From contig JAOARQ010000025.1 of assembly GCA_025210455.1 (NCBI GenBank), positions 1-64,000 of the forward strand: 64,000 bases of DNA, in the 5' to 3' direction. How positions within the stretch are numbered: position 1 is the stretch's first letter; every line of letters begins with the position of its first letter. The notes below the pieces were generated by a model that saw nothing but the letters and a program-made list of their open reading frames with translations, did no database searches and was not told the origin of the DNA. The position numbers were made by a program, and so were the translations under genes. Positions 38,428 through 46,652 of the stretch are shown here, in pieces. The DNA is from Pelagimonas sp. (GTDB lineage: Bacteria; Pseudomonadota; Alphaproteobacteria; Rhodobacterales; Rhodobacteraceae).

Positions 38428-39006
38428 TTAGCTAGGGTCCGCAAACATCACGTCGGTCCTTAGCACAAATTTCTCACCCGCTAAAATCGGATCGCCCCTG
38501 TGGGACAGCGGATGATGAAACACAAGCGCCTTACCGGTCTCGGGGGCGATTGGGAAATCGCTAAACACATAGGGGGAAAAGACATCAGCGAAAGATGTCC
38601 CGCCGCCTTCGCAACCATCTTTCATATAAATCATGAAGGTGAACATATTGCGCAGACCTGAGGGGGCGCGGTATTCACCATCTTGGTGCCAATCAAAATA
38701 TTGCCCCGCTCGATACCGATAGATGCGGAAACGTGTGTTCAACCCGGCGGGGGAATGGCCTTTGAACGGTTCGGAAAAGCTGGGGCGTAACCTTTGCCAC
38801 AGAGTTTCCGCAAGCTTTGGATCGTCAAAGATCACGCGGTCATTATTCCGGATCTCTTCAATAACAGCGGTGCGCTCTGTCGTAGTAATGGTCGCGGCGT
38901 GAAAGCCGATTTCATTGGATCGCGCGATCATGTGGGTACAAAATTCGGGATCAACAAATTTTGGCAGCTCGATAACAAGGTGCTGCAAGTCGGTCGGAAT
39001 GGTCAT
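38428..39006 (-). CDS. 2-oxoglutarate/Fe(II)-dependent oxygenase (prolyl 4-hydroxylase-like)
   Basis: 192 residues. Double-stranded beta-helix dioxygenase. The Fe(II) ligands are His 107 and Asp 109 (WHQDGEY) and His 169 (HPLSHRG); the 2-oxoglutarate arginine is probably Arg 183 in FVLRTDV. The C-terminal layout matches prolyl 4-hydroxylase alpha-like proteins. The substrate is unknown. ATG at 39006 starts MTIPTD; the open frame upstream crosses the palindrome at 39041-39067 and is not coding. Confidence 0.85.
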   Translation of the reverse strand: MTIPTDLQHLVIELPKFVDPEFCTHMIARSNEIGFHAATITTTERTAVIEEIRNNDRVIFDDPKLAETLWQRLRPSFSEPFKGHSPAGLNTRFRIYRYRAGQYFDWHQDGEYRAPSGLRNMFTFMIYMKDGCEGGGTSFADVFSPYVFSDFPIAPETGKALVFHHPLSHRGDPILAGEKFVLRTDVMFADPS

Positions 39007-39357
39007 CTTCCGTCTCCTGGATTTAGGCAAATTTAGGGGGCATCGGATCGCTAGGCGATCAACGATGAGACCCCCGTAAGAGAGCCGAGTGGCAGGGCCA
39101 ATGGAGAGTATCAAAAGAATATGCCATGTGATATTCCTTCACACAGCGGTCTTCTTTTGGCAATAAATTTTCTAGGCTCGAAACGCTAAATTCTGAATGG
39201 ACTACACCCTAACGGCGGGGCGTGTTTTTCTACCAAATATGAGCGTCTTTCAGCGTCAGCTTCTTGCTAGGGGAGATCTGTCTTCAGCTCGCAGATCTTG
39301 CAACCTGTCAGATGTGCCGTTACCCCATGACCAAAGACCCAAACCCAAGGAGCCCCA
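39007..39357. other. Divergent intergenic region between 2OG oxygenase and yicC
   Basis: 351 bases without a gene. It holds a nested palindrome at 39041-39067, an AT-rich stretch near 39160-39175 (CAATAAATTTTCTAGG) likely to contain promoters, and a 7 bp inverted repeat AGATCTG / CAGATCT at 39274-39298 upstream of yicC. AAGGAG precedes the yicC ATG. I see no reading frame with coding character. Confidence 0.6.
39041..39067. repeat. Nested palindrome upstream of the 2OG oxygenase
   Basis: Inner arms GATCGC / GCGATC around TAG, outer arms CATCG / CGATG offset by AA. It begins 35 bases before the start codon of the minus-strand oxygenase gene, in a position for an operator or a 5' leader hairpin. 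Confidence 0.55.
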
Positions 39358-40248
39358 ATGCGGCATTCAATGACAGGATTTGCCAGTTTTCAAGGACAGG
39401 GGCAGGGGCTGAGCTGGACTTGGGAAATGCGTGGGGTGAATGGCAAGGGGCTGGATCTGCGCCTGCGCCTGCCGGATTGGATCGAAGGCCTTGAGGCCGC
39501 CGTGCGCACCCTGACGGTGAAAGCCCTGCAACGCGGCAATGTGCAGATCTCTCTCAAGGTCAGTTCAAACGGCGAAGAAGGGGCGCTGCGTCTGGACAAG
39601 GCCCAGCTGGAACATGTGCTGGCGGCTATGACCCAGATCGAAACCCGCGCGCTGGAAACCGGGCTGTCTTTGGCACCGTCAACGGCGGCTGACATTGTGT
39701 CCTTGCGCGGTGTTCTGACCGCAGAGGCGGAAGAGGCTGATCAGGCGCTGTTGAAAGCCTCAATTTTGAAGGATTTTGAGGCGGCTCTTGCCTCATTTAT
39801 TGAGATGCGCGCCACCGAAGGGGCGGCACTGGAAGATATCCTTGCCCGGCAGGTAGGTGAGATCGAAACCCTCGTGGCGCAGGCGGAAACTCTGGCGGCG
39901 GATCGCGCGCCGCAGCAGGCCGAACGCCTGCGCACCCAGTTGGCGCGCATTCTGGACACTGCCGAAAATCTGGATGAGGCACGCCTTGCGCAGGAACTGG
40001 CGATCATCGCGGTGAAATCCGATGTCACCGAAGAAATCGACCGTCTGCGCGCCCATGTCAGTGCCGCGCGCGATCTGCTGCACGCCAAAGGCGCCGTTGG
40101 CCGCAAGCTGGATTTCCTCATGCAAGAGTTCAACCGCGAGGCCAACACCCTGTGCTCTAAGTCGGGTGATCCAGATCTGACGCAGGTGGGGCTGACCCTG
40201 AAAACCGTCATCGACCAGATGCGCGAACAAGTTCAAAATGTGGAGTAA
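39358..40248 (+). CDS. yicC: YicC family endoribonuclease
   Basis: 296 residues. N-terminal YicC_N domain starting 'HSMTGFASFQGQ' and 'WEMRGVNGKGLDLRLRLP', C-terminal DUF1732 region 'KSDVTEEIDRLRAHVSAARDLL' and 'GRKLDFLMQEFNREANTLCSKSGD'. E. coli YicC is a stress-related endoribonuclease that acts on small RNAs such as RyhB. It is followed by gmk after 3 bases, the conserved yicC-gmk pair. Confidence 0.92.
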   Translation: MRHSMTGFASFQGQGQGLSWTWEMRGVNGKGLDLRLRLPDWIEGLEAAVRTLTVKALQRGNVQISLKVSSNGEEGALRLDKAQLEHVLAAMTQIETRALETGLSLAPSTAADIVSLRGVLTAEAEEADQALLKASILKDFEAALASFIEMRATEGAALEDILARQVGEIETLVAQAETLAADRAPQQAERLRTQLARILDTAENLDEARLAQELAIIAVKSDVTEEIDRLRAHVSAARDLLHAKGAVGRKLDFLMQEFNREANTLCSKSGDPDLTQVGLTLKTVIDQMREQVQNVE

Positions 40249-40251
40249 ACC

Positions 40252-40890
40252 ATGAGCCGCCGAGGCCTTTTGATCATTCTGTCTTCCCCGTCCGGGGCGG
40301 GCAAATCCACCCTGTCGCGCCGCCTGCTGGAATGGGATCCGACGCTCAGCTTTTCGGTCTCTGCCACCACCCGCGACCCTCGCCCCGGCGAAGTGGATGG
40401 CGAACACTATCATTTCCTGAGCGAAGATCAGTTCAAACGTGATGTTGCTGAACATGGCATGCTGGAACACGCGCATGTGTTTGGTAATTTCTATGGCTCA
40501 CCCAAGGCCCCTGTACAGGCCGCCATTGATCAGGGCCGCGATGTGCTGTTTGACATCGACTGGCAGGGCGCACAGCAGATTGTGAATTCGGCGCTGGGGG
40601 CGCATACGCTGTCGGTCTTTATCCTGCCACCTTCTATCACCGAATTGCGCCGCCGTCTGGTTAGCCGGGGGCAGGACAGCGATGAGGTGATTTCCAAGCG
40701 GATGCAGAAAAGCTGGGATGAGATCAGCCATTGGGGCAGCTATGATTATGTGCTGGTCAATGATGATCTCGATGCCACCTTTGAACACCTGAAAACCATC
40801 GTCACCGCCACGCGCCTGCGCCGGTTGCAACAACCGGATTTGATGGAGCATGTGCGCGGGCTGCAAACTGAATTCGAGGAGCTGTCATGA
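40252..40890 (+). CDS. gmk: Guanylate kinase
   Basis: 212 residues. It phosphorylates GMP to GDP. P-loop [20 protein letters not shown]-binding '[21 protein letters not shown]', '[14 protein letters not shown]' and lid '[18 protein letters not shown]'. It ends in a 4-base overlap with the carbonic anhydrase gene. Cytoplasmic nucleotide metabolism. Confidence 0.97.
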   Translation: MSRRGLLIILSSPSGAGKSTLSRRLLEWDPTLSFSVSATTRDPRPGEVDGEHYHFLSEDQFKRDVAEHGMLEHAHVFGNFYGSPKAPVQAAIDQGRDVLFDIDWQGAQQIVNSALGAHTLSVFILPPSITELRRRLVSRGQDSDEVISKRMQKSWDEISHWGSYDYVLVNDDLDATFEHLKTIVTATRLRRLQQPDLMEHVRGLQTEFEELS

Positions 40891-41408
40891 CACTTTACGC
40901 CTTAGGGGATGTTGCGCCTGTGCTGTCAGAAACCGCATGGGTGGCGCATGATGCCAATGTGATCGGCAATGTGGTGCTGGAAGACAAGACCAGCGTGTGG
41001 TTCGGCTGCACCTTGCGTGGTGACAACGAAGAGATCCGTCTGGGTGCGGGATCGAACCTGCAGGAAAACGTGGTGTGCCACACCGATCCGGGCTATCCGC
41101 TGCAAATCGGCGCGGGCTGCACCATTGGTCACAAGGTCATGCTGCATGGCTGCGTGATTGGGGAAAACTCGCTGATTGGCATGGGCGCGACCATTCTGAA
41201 TGGGGCCAAGATTGGCAAAAACTGTCTGATCGGGGCAGGGGCGCTGATCACCGAAGGTAAAGAGATCCCTGATGGATCGCTTGTTATGGGTGTACCCGGC
41301 AAAGTGGTGCGCCAGTTGGATGAGGCTGCCATCGAAGGGCTGCGCCGTTCAGCCAGACACTATCAGGACAACGCAGCCCGTTTTGCCCGCGATCTGCGCC
41401 CCCTGTAA
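40887..41408 (+). CDS. Gamma-class carbonic anhydrase-like protein (YrdA/PaaY type)
   Basis: 173 residues. Left-handed beta-helix hexapeptide repeats. The three zinc histidines are in 'VVCHTD' and 'IGHKVMLHG', as in the Cam/YrdA family. The proton-shuttle glutamate loop of Methanosarcina Cam is absent, so catalytic activity is uncertain. Start overlaps gmk by 4 bases, so it is translationally coupled to it. Confidence 0.9.
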   Translation: MTLYALGDVAPVLSETAWVAHDANVIGNVVLEDKTSVWFGCTLRGDNEEIRLGAGSNLQENVVCHTDPGYPLQIGAGCTIGHKVMLHGCVIGENSLIGMGATILNGAKIGKNCLIGAGALITEGKEIPDGSLVMGVPGKVVRQLDEAAIEGLRRSARHYQDNAARFARDLRPL

Positions 41409-41443
41409 CAAGACCTGCAACCAAAAGAGATAGGCCAAGCCGC

Positions 41444-42619
41444 ATGAAAAAGACCCTGCAACGCCCCGAAGGCCTGCCTGACAGCCTGTCTTCTCCGATT
41501 GTGACACCGCTGATGCCTGCGGTGGCCTATGCTTCGACCACGCCGGACGAGCTGGACAGCCAGTACGAAGGCCGCGCCTTTGGCTATACCTACGCCCGTG
41601 AAGCGCATCCCAACGCCGATGTTCTGGCCCGCCGCATTGACGCGCTTGAGGGCATGAGCGGTGGGCTTGTTGTGGGCTCGGGCATGGCGGCGGTCTCGGC
41701 GGTGCTGCTGGGGCTGTGCAAGGCGGGGGATCATGTGGTTGGAGCCGACCAGCTATACGGCCGATCGCTGCGGTTGATGGCTGAAGATTTGCCCCGGCTG
41801 GGGATTGAAACCAGTCTTGCAGATCCCACAGATGCCGATGCCATCGCGGCTGTCATTCAGCCCAACACAAAGTTGGTGCTGATCGAAGTGGTGTCAAACC
41901 CGACATTGCGCATTTCCGATCTTGAGGGCATCGCAAAGGTCTGCCGCGAAAAAGGCGTGCTGCTGGCGGTGGACAACACCTTTACCACACCAGCCTGTCT
42001 ACAGCCGGTGAATTTCGGCGCGGATATTGTCATTCACTCGCTGACCAAACTGCTGGCCGGACATTCCGATGCGACGCTGGGCTGGGTCTGTGCCACAGAT
42101 CAAAAGCTGACCGATCAGATGCGAGTCTTTGCGGTGACCACCGGCATGACCCCCAGCCCCTTTGATTGCTGGCTGGCAGAGCGCGGGCTGGCCACCTTTG
42201 AGCTGCGTTTTGCCCGCGCGCAGGAGAATGCGCAGCGGCTGGCAGATTTTCTGGCGGATCAAGAGGGCGTGCGCCGCGTGCTTTATCCGACCCGCAGCGA
42301 TCACCCGGAAGTTTCGCGGGCGCAGTCGTTGCTGCATGGGCGCGGCTGCAATATGGTAAGTTTCGAAATCGAAGGCGGGCGACCTGCGGCCAATGCCTTT
42401 GCCAAAGCCGCAGAGGGCATCGCCTTTGCGCCCACGCTGGGGGATGTTGGCACGACACTGTCCCACGCGGCATCGTCTTCGCATCGCGCGCTGTCACCGG
42501 ATGGTCGCGCCGCACTGGGGATTTCCGAAGGCTTTTTCCGGGTGTCGGTCGGGCTGGAAGATCCTGAGGCGCTGATCACATGTTTCAGAACCGCGCTGGA
42601 CGCTGCAAGGACACTTTGA
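41444..42619 (+). CDS. PLP-dependent trans-sulfuration enzyme (Cys/Met metabolism family)
   Basis: 391 residues. Fold-type I PLP enzyme: 'YTYAREAHPNADVLARRIDALEG', 'GSGMAAVSAVLL' (phosphate cradle), 'VDNTFTTPACLQP' (PLP Asp), and Schiff-base lysine in 'HSLTKLLAGHSDATLG'. The family holds cystathionine gamma-synthase, cystathionine gamma-lyase and methionine gamma-lyase, which cannot be told apart by eye. The stop is shared with the start of phoR (1-base overlap). Confidence 0.85.
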   Translation: MKKTLQRPEGLPDSLSSPIVTPLMPAVAYASTTPDELDSQYEGRAFGYTYAREAHPNADVLARRIDALEGMSGGLVVGSGMAAVSAVLLGLCKAGDHVVGADQLYGRSLRLMAEDLPRLGIETSLADPTDADAIAAVIQPNTKLVLIEVVSNPTLRISDLEGIAKVCREKGVLLAVDNTFTTPACLQPVNFGADIVIHSLTKLLAGHSDATLGWVCATDQKLTDQMRVFAVTTGMTPSPFDCWLAERGLATFELRFARAQENAQRLADFLADQEGVRRVLYPTRSDHPEVSRAQSLLHGRGCNMVSFEIEGGRPAANAFAKAAEGIAFAPTLGDVGTTLSHAASSSHRALSPDGRAALGISEGFFRVSVGLEDPEALITCFRTALDAARTL

Positions 42620-43656
42620 TGGAAACCAATGTCGCCCAAATCGTTGATGCCCTGCCTTTGCCTGCGCTGATTATCCGCCAGGATGAACGGATCGAAGCTG
42701 CCAATGAACCAGCGCGGGATCTGTTGGGGCCGGGGATTTCGGGGCGGCATTTCATGACCGCGCTGCGCAGGCCATTGCTGATTGACGCTATCGAACGCTG
42801 CCTGCGCGACGGGCAACAACGCGAGGCTGAGTTTCTGAACAATGACGGGGTCAATGACGCCACCTATCGGGTGTCGATACGCACGCTTGCGGGCACCAAA
42901 GGGCCATTCCTGCTGATCTGTTTTGAAGATGTATCCCACCTTGAACAGGTTGGGCAAATGCGCCGGGATTTTGTCGCCAATGTCAGCCACGAATTGCGCA
43001 CGCCGTTGACTGCTCTGATTGGGTTTATCGAAACCCTGCAGGGCCCCGCGCGCAATGACCCCGCCGGGCAGGAACGTTTTCTGGGCATCATGGGGCAGGA
43101 GGCACATCGGATGAACCGGCTGGTGGGTGATCTTCTGTCGCTCAGCCGGGTTGAGGCCGACGAAAGGGTGCGCCCCACCGAGCGGATGGACCCGGCACAA
43201 TTGATCCGCTCAACGGTGCATGGGCTGGCGCAACTGGCCTCAGAGGCCGATGTGCAGCTGCGCGTGGATCTGCCGCCTGAGCCGGATATGATTCTCGGTG
43301 ATCCTGACCAGATCCAGCAGGTTCTGACCAATCTGATCGAAAACGCGATCAAATATTCAGGCCCCGGCAGCCGGGTTGCGGTGCAGTTGGGTACGCTGAC
43401 CCATCACAAACGTCTGCGCGGGCAGGGCATTGAGATTACTGTCTCGGATAATGGCCAGGGCATTGATCCAATTCACCTGCCGCGTCTGACCGAACGGTTT
43501 TACCGCGTCGACAGCCACCGCTCCCGCGAGATGGGCGGCACTGGGTTAGGGCTGGCAATCGTAAAACACATCATCAACCGTCACCGTGGGCGCCTGCGCA
43601 TCGACAGCGAACTAGGGCAGGGCACCACCTTTACGGTTCTTCTGCCGGTCAGCTAA
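42619..43656 (+). CDS. phoR: Phosphate regulon sensor histidine kinase PhoR, no membrane segment
   Basis: 345 residues. PAS domain at about 5-105, then DHp with the phospho-His 124 in 'FVANVSHELRTPLTALIGFIE', then HATPase_c with N box 'NLIENAIKYS', G1 'VSDNGQGID', F box 'RFYRVD' and G2 'GGTGLGLAIVKHI'. E. coli PhoR has two N-terminal membrane helices; here the protein begins directly with the PAS domain, so it should be cytoplasmic or held at the membrane by PhoU/Pst. It lies upstream of the pst operon; its partner phoB is at the far end. Confidence 0.93.
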   Translation: METNVAQIVDALPLPALIIRQDERIEAANEPARDLLGPGISGRHFMTALRRPLLIDAIERCLRDGQQREAEFLNNDGVNDATYRVSIRTLAGTKGPFLLICFEDVSHLEQVGQMRRDFVANVSHELRTPLTALIGFIETLQGPARNDPAGQERFLGIMGQEAHRMNRLVGDLLSLSRVEADERVRPTERMDPAQLIRSTVHGLAQLASEADVQLRVDLPPEPDMILGDPDQIQQVLTNLIENAIKYSGPGSRVAVQLGTLTHHKRLRGQGIEITVSDNGQGIDPIHLPRLTERFYRVDSHRSREMGGTGLGLAIVKHIINRHRGRLRIDSELGQGTTFTVLLPVS

Positions 43657-43935
43657 GCTTTTGTCACAAACGCCCTGATGCTGCGGCGGGTGTGACTGGA
43701 TCTGCATCTCAGTTTTGGAATGCCTGATATGCTTTACCGGATTGGCTGGGCAGGTCAGGTCAGGAAAATTTCCTGCCACGCATACGGGGAAGCTCCATGC
43801 GTTAGATTAATCCATTGAAAATGAAGGTGAAATATGAGGGCTGATACCAGCCTCTGGGAAAATGTCTTTAAACTGTCATGGATACGAAAATCCTGCTGCC
43901 CTCAACAAATCCGTAATTTGTCGATAAAATTGTCC

Positions 43936-43969
43936 CTGTCATAAAACTGTTACCAACGTGTCACAAAAG
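43936..43969 (+). promoter_or_regulatory. Pho box (PhoB-binding site) of pstS
   Basis: CTGTCATAAAACTGTTAC at 43936-43953 matches the E. coli PhoB consensus (CTGTCATA-A/T-A-A/T-CTGTCA-C/T) at all but one or two positions. Units of 11 bp repeat three times: TGTCATAAAAC, TGTTACCAACG and TGTCACAAAAG (43937, 43948, 43959). It lies about 80-115 bases ahead of pstS and should act in place of a -35 element. Confidence 0.88.
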
Positions 43970-44002
43970 GGTTGCGACGGGCGCTTAGCCCTCGGTTCCG
44001 GA

Positions 44003-44021
44003 GATCATCGTGGGGATGATC
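44003..44021 (+). promoter_or_regulatory. Hairpin in the pstS 5' leader
   Basis: 7 bp stem GATCATC / GATGATC with loop GTGGG, 30 bases before the pstS start. It may stabilise the leader; no T tract. Confidence 0.45.
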
Positions 44022-44050
44022 GATTCCTAAGTAAATTCAGGAGCACCCAA

Positions 44051-45097
44051 ATGACCGTGAAACTGACCGCCTCCGCACTGGCGATTGCTGCCGTTTCTTC
44101 CACCGCCGCTTTTGCCCGTGACAACGTGCAGGTCGCCGGTTCCTCGACCGTTCTGCCTTACGCTTCGATCGTTGCCGAAGCCTTTGGCGAAAACACTGAC
44201 TTCCCGACACCTGTTGTTGAATCGGGCGGTTCTTCGGCTGGCCTGAAGCGCTTCTGCGAAGGCGTTGGCGAAAACACCATCGACGTTGCAAACGCATCGC
44301 GCAAAATCAAAGACAAAGAAATCAAAGCCTGTGCCGAAGCTGGTGTCACAGACATCATCGAAGTGCGCATCGGCTATGACGGCATCGTCTTCGCATCTCA
44401 GCAGGACGGCCCTGCGTTCAACGCGTTTGAGCCTGCCGACATCTACAACGCTCTGGGCGCGAAAATCGCCAAAGACGGTGCTCTGGTCGACAACGCCAAC
44501 ATGAAGTGGTCGGACGCCAACGCCGAGCTGCCAGGTGTTGACATCGCAGCCTTCATCCCAGGCACCAAGCACGGCACCCGTGAAGTGTTCGAAGTGAAAG
44601 TTATGGAAGCTGGCTGCAAAGCAACTGGCGCCTATGACCTGTTCCTGGCCGCCGCCGAAGGTGACAGCGAAAAAGCCAAGAAAAAAGCTGCTGCCAAAGA
44701 GTGCTACAAAGTGCGCACCGACGGCAAATCTGTCGACATCGACGGCGACTACACTGAAACTCTGGCTTCGATCGACGCCAACAAAGACGGCATCGGCATC
44801 TTTGGTCTGGCTTTCTTTGAAAACAACCAGGACAAGCTGAAAGTTGCAACCATGTCGGACATCGTTCCGTCGACCGCAACCATCGCGGACGGTTCCTACC
44901 CTGTGTCGCGCCCGCTGTACTTCTACATCAAGAAAGCACACATCGGCGTTATCCCAGGCCTGAAAGAATACGCTCAGTTCTTCGTATCTGACGAGCTGGC
45001 CGGTGGCGAAGGCCCTCTGGCTCAGTACGGTCTGGTATCTGACCCTGAGCTGGCTGACACACAGGCGGCGGTTGAAGCAGAAGCAACCATGAAGTAA
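44051..45097 (+). CDS. pstS: Phosphate ABC transporter substrate-binding protein PstS
   Basis: 348 residues. Signal peptide MTVKLTASALAIAAVSSTAAFA, then 'QVAGSSTVLPYA' and 'VESGGSSAGLKRFCEG', the phosphate-binding serine loops, 'IDVANASRKIK', and 'PGTKHGTREVFE' with the binding Arg/Thr. It is a periplasmic phosphate receptor of the longer alphaproteobacterial type, with many Lys/Asp residues and three Cys. Codon use is strongly biased (GAA, AAA, CTG), as expected for high expression. The Pho box lies upstream and an intrinsic terminator follows before pstC. Confidence 0.95.
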   Translation: MTVKLTASALAIAAVSSTAAFARDNVQVAGSSTVLPYASIVAEAFGENTDFPTPVVESGGSSAGLKRFCEGVGENTIDVANASRKIKDKEIKACAEAGVTDIIEVRIGYDGIVFASQQDGPAFNAFEPADIYNALGAKIAKDGALVDNANMKWSDANAELPGVDIAAFIPGTKHGTREVFEVKVMEAGCKATGAYDLFLAAAEGDSEKAKKKAAAKECYKVRTDGKSVDIDGDYTETLASIDANKDGIGIFGLAFFENNQDKLKVATMSDIVPSTATIADGSYPVSRPLYFYIKKAHIGVIPGLKEYAQFFVSDELAGGEGPLAQYGLVSDPELADTQAAVEAEATMK

Positions 45098-45118
45098 TTG
45101 GGGCCTCCCCAGTTATCG

Positions 45119-45154
45119 GGGGCGGCATATTTCGCCGCCCCTTTTCCCTTTTAG
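45119..45154 (+). terminator. Intrinsic terminator/attenuator between pstS and pstC
   Basis: 8 bp GC stem GGGGCGGC / GCCGCCCC with loop ATATTTC, then TTTTCCCTTTT. It would release most transcripts after pstS and leave lower expression of pstCAB-phoUB by read-through. Confidence 0.8.
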
Positions 45155-45185
45155 GACCTTTTTACTTCAGGAATACGGGGGGCAT

Positions 45186-46652
45186 ATGCCTTTGTTTTGG
45201 CTCATCCTGATTGTCTTCGCGATTGCTGCGGCTGGCTATGTGCTGGGTCGCGGTCGTGCGCTGCAATCGGCAGGGGGCGATAGCCGCGAGTTGCACTCGC
45301 TGCCGTCCTACTACGGATCAAACGTCGCCATGAAAGCCATGGTTCCGGCGTTTTTTGTCATGGTGATCTGGCTGATTGCTCAGCCGCTTTATGTTGCGTC
45401 GGTTGTCAGCAAAACCATTCCTGATGCGGCGGTTGCCGAAGGATCAAGCCTGAGCCTGGTGATGGCAGAGGTGCGCCGCACCGCGGATGGTCTGGACAAC
45501 GCGGTTGCGCAGGGCACAATCACCGAAGACTTTGCCAGCAATGCCCGCGCTGATTTCAACGACATGACACAGCGCCTGAAAGATGCGGGTCAGATCGTGA
45601 CTTCGGCCATTACCCAGCCTGTGCTGGTCGCGGCGCAAAAGTTCCGCGCGATGACCAACACAGGCCGCCTGTTCATGGCGGTTGCGGTTCTGGGAATCGC
45701 GCTACTTGGTGCCTTCTGGGGGCTGAAGGACAGCCACAAAGAGTTCCGCGCGCGCAATGTGGTGGAACAGGGTGTCAAAGCGCTGCTGATCGCGGCGGCG
45801 TCGATTGCGATCTTCACCACCATCGGCATTGTGCTGTCGCTGATCTTCAACACCGTGAACTTCTTTGGCCTGTTTCCTGCCAGCGACTTCCTGTTTGGCA
45901 CCACCTGGAGCCCGGAAGGCCGGGGCGGATCCGAACATCTGGGCATTTTGCCGCTGCTCTGGGGCACCTTGTACATCTCTATCGTAGCGCTGGCGGTTGC
46001 TGTGCCGGTGGGGCTGTTCGCGGCGATCTACCTGTCAGAATACGCTGGCCCCGCCGTGCGTGGCTTTGCAAAACCGCTGCTTGAGGTTCTGGCTGGCATC
46101 CCAACCATCGTTTACGGTCTGTTCGCGCTGACCATCGTTGGCCCGATGCTGGTCTCGGTCTTTGGCTCGGATGGGCTGGGCTGGATGCAGGGCGCGCGCT
46201 CGGTGCTGACCGCGGGTCTGGTTATGGGCATCATGCTGATCCCATTCGTGTCTTCGCTGTCAGATGACATTATCAACGCGGTGCCGCAGGCGATGCGCGA
46301 TGGATCATATGGGCTGGGTGCGACCAAATCGGAAACCATCAAACAGGTTATTCTGCCTGCCGCACTGCCGGGCATCGTAGGCGCCATTCTGCTGGCCGCT
46401 TCGCGGGCAATTGGCGAAACCATGATTGTGGTTCTGGGCGCCGGGGCCGCTGCGCGTCTGTCGCTGAACCCTTTCGAAGCCATGACCACCGTGACTGCCA
46501 AGATCGTATCGCAGCTGACCGGCGACAGCGATTTTGCCTCGCCCGAGGCACTGGTGGCCTTTGCCCTTGGCATGACCCTTTTCATCCTGACGCTGGGGCT
46601 GAATGTCTTTGCCCTTTATATCGTGCGCAAATACCGGGAGCAGTATGACTAA
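45186..46652 (+). CDS. pstC: Phosphate ABC transporter permease PstC
   Basis: 488 residues, well above the about 320 of E. coli. Residues 1-240 are an N-terminal extension with about three membrane helices and a periplasmic helical stretch (the DUF3708 type). The permease core follows: 'GTLYISIVALAVAVPVGLFAAIYLSEYA', 'VLAGIPTIVYGLFAL' and the EAA loop 'AMRDGSYGLGATKSETIKQVILPAALPGI'. Its stop shares one base with the pstA start. Confidence 0.93.
   Translation: MPLFWLILIVFAIAAAGYVLGRGRALQSAGGDSRELHSLPSYYGSNVAMKAMVPAFFVMVIWLIAQPLYVASVVSKTIPDAAVAEGSSLSLVMAEVRRTADGLDNAVAQGTITEDFASNARADFNDMTQRLKDAGQIVTSAITQPVLVAAQKFRAMTNTGRLFMAVAVLGIALLGAFWGLKDSHKEFRARNVVEQGVKALLIAAASIAIFTTIGIVLSLIFNTVNFFGLFPASDFLFGTTWSPEGRGGSEHLGILPLLWGTLYISIVALAVAVPVGLFAAIYLSEYAGPAVRGFAKPLLEVLAGIPTIVYGLFALTIVGPMLVSVFGSDGLGWMQGARSVLTAGLVMGIMLIPFVSSLSDDIINAVPQAMRDGSYGLGATKSETIKQVILPAALPGIVGAILLAASRAIGETMIVVLGAGAAARLSLNPFEAMTTVTAKIVSQLTGDSDFASPEALVAFALGMTLFILTLGLNVFALYIVRKYREQYD

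Larger units (their letters stand above)
43657..44050 (+). promoter_or_regulatory. Regulatory region of the pst operon
   Basis: 394 bases without a gene between phoR and pstS. It contains the Pho box at 43936, a lone half-site-like AAACTGTCATGG at 43871, an inverted repeat ACGCAT / ATGCGT near 43779-43803, and a leader hairpin at 44003-44021. AGGAG precedes the pstS ATG. No coding sequence is seen. Confidence 0.75.
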
